Source: Thermocaproicibacter sp002397355 | Lineage (GTDB): Bacteria; Bacillota; Clostridia; Oscillospirales; Acutalibacteraceae | Direction of reading: 5' to 3' | DNA: 39,057 nt | Assembly (NCBI GenBank): GCA_036830905.1 | Contig: DAISNS010000004.1 | Coordinates: 1 to 39,057 of the forward strand | Shown: positions 38,902 to 39,057 of the stretch, piece after piece | Layout of the letters: each line of letters opens with the position of its first letter | Position numbering within the stretch: the first letter of the stretch is position 1 | Made by a program: the position numbers and the translations under genes | Notes under the pieces: model-generated | Database searches by the model: none | What the model was told of the DNA's origin: nothing | Seen by the model: the letters and a program-made list of their open reading frames with translations, nothing else

Positions 38902-39057
38902 CTTCTTATCAATTTTCCTTATGGCCGCCGGCGCGATTTTTCTGCGTCGGCGGAAGGAACGTTTTCCCCCTCGGAACAGGCGCCGCAGATTTTATCCGCG
39001 GCGCCTGTTCCATCGTGTGCCCGGCACGGGCAGATTCTAAAGGGTGAAAGCTCCGAA
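38902..39057. other. Right-edge stretch with a perfect 14-bp hairpin
   Basis: GGAACAGGCGCCGC (38973-38986) pairs perfectly with GCGGCGCCTGTTCC (38998-39011) across an 11-base loop. No T-run follows on either strand. On the minus strand a frame entering from the right edge stops at TAG 39039-39037 after FGAFTL; if that is a gene end, the hairpin separates two convergent genes. The window ends too soon to decide. Confidence 0.4.

Noticed and set aside
38859..39047. 62-codon plus-strand frame over the end of the OadG-like gene and the right-edge hairpin
   Set aside because: It begins inside another gene, lacks a ribosome-binding site and reads through a perfect hairpin.
39037..39057. Possible 3' end of a minus-strand gene (FGAFTL and TAG)
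   Set aside because: Six codons are too few to support a gene call; it is mentioned only in the right-edge entry.
39012..39057. Riboswitch-like phrase GGGTGAAAGCTCCGAA at the right edge
   Set aside because: It recalls parts of lysine or FMN riboswitches, but the neighbouring conserved blocks are not present before the window ends.

Overview
The window looks like the chromosome of an endospore-forming, moderately GC-rich member of the Clostridia, most likely Oscillospirales (Ruminococcaceae or Acutalibacteraceae-like). This is inferred from a complete spoIIIAA-AH operon, Firmicutes-type gene neighbourhoods (nusB-xseA-xseB-ispA, rplU-prp-rpmA-obgE, rpsF-ssb-rpsR) and TTGACA/TATAAT promoters. 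No rRNA, tRNA, CRISPR array, transposase or phage gene was seen. Most of the window is housekeeping; the accessory character is at the two ends and between about 30 and 37 kb.

Layout. 1-589: little coding content apart from a short minus-strand unit with its own promoter, ribosome-binding site and terminator, which encodes what looks like the first 28 codons of a radical SAM peptide maturase. 590-5564: spoIIIAA-AH. 5565-9320: nusB, a TsaD-family paralog, xseA, xseB, ispA. 9341-12146: rplU with a leader RNA, prp, rpmA, obgE, mrnC. 12164-16888: a YitT-family membrane protein, a small minus-strand ORF, an RsmB/RsmF-type rRNA methyltransferase, ilvE and an RluA-type pseudouridine synthase. 16905-19335: a polar amino-acid ABC transporter with possible ArgR/AhrC boxes in its promoter. 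19478-24586: cell-wall genes (LysM-G5-M23 protein, murA), a WalJ-like hydrolase, rlmH and a GNAT acetyltransferase. 24666-28800 (minus): one operon fhs-tsaE-tsaB-rpiB-upp. 28811-32170: a RodA/FtsW-type SEDS gene, then a zinc-ribbon, pseudokinase and PASTA membrane protein. 32260-33995: a DtxR/MntR-type regulator converging on the minus-strand rpsF-ssb-rpsR operon. 34148-37016: an unrecognised clostridial protein, a structured RNA overlapping the ribosome-binding site of a 26-residue membrane peptide, an HD-GYP protein and a DUF5317 protein. 37061-39057: DUF1836 and AraC-type regulators (minus), a small OadG/MmdE-like protein (plus) and a strong hairpin at the right edge.

How the genes work together. 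The spoIIIA genes build the forespore-mother cell channel. The nusB to obgE block covers transcription, isoprenoid precursors and ribosome assembly; Prp cleaves the N-terminal extension of L27 that is visible in rpmA. tsaE and tsaB are two of the t6A-synthesis genes, while the TsaD-family gene beside nusB looks like a divergent paralog. The best candidates for undescribed biology are the 34.9-37.0 kb module (SD-masking RNA, micro-membrane peptide, HD-GYP, DUF5317) and the catalytically dead PASTA receptor next to a SEDS glycosyltransferase.
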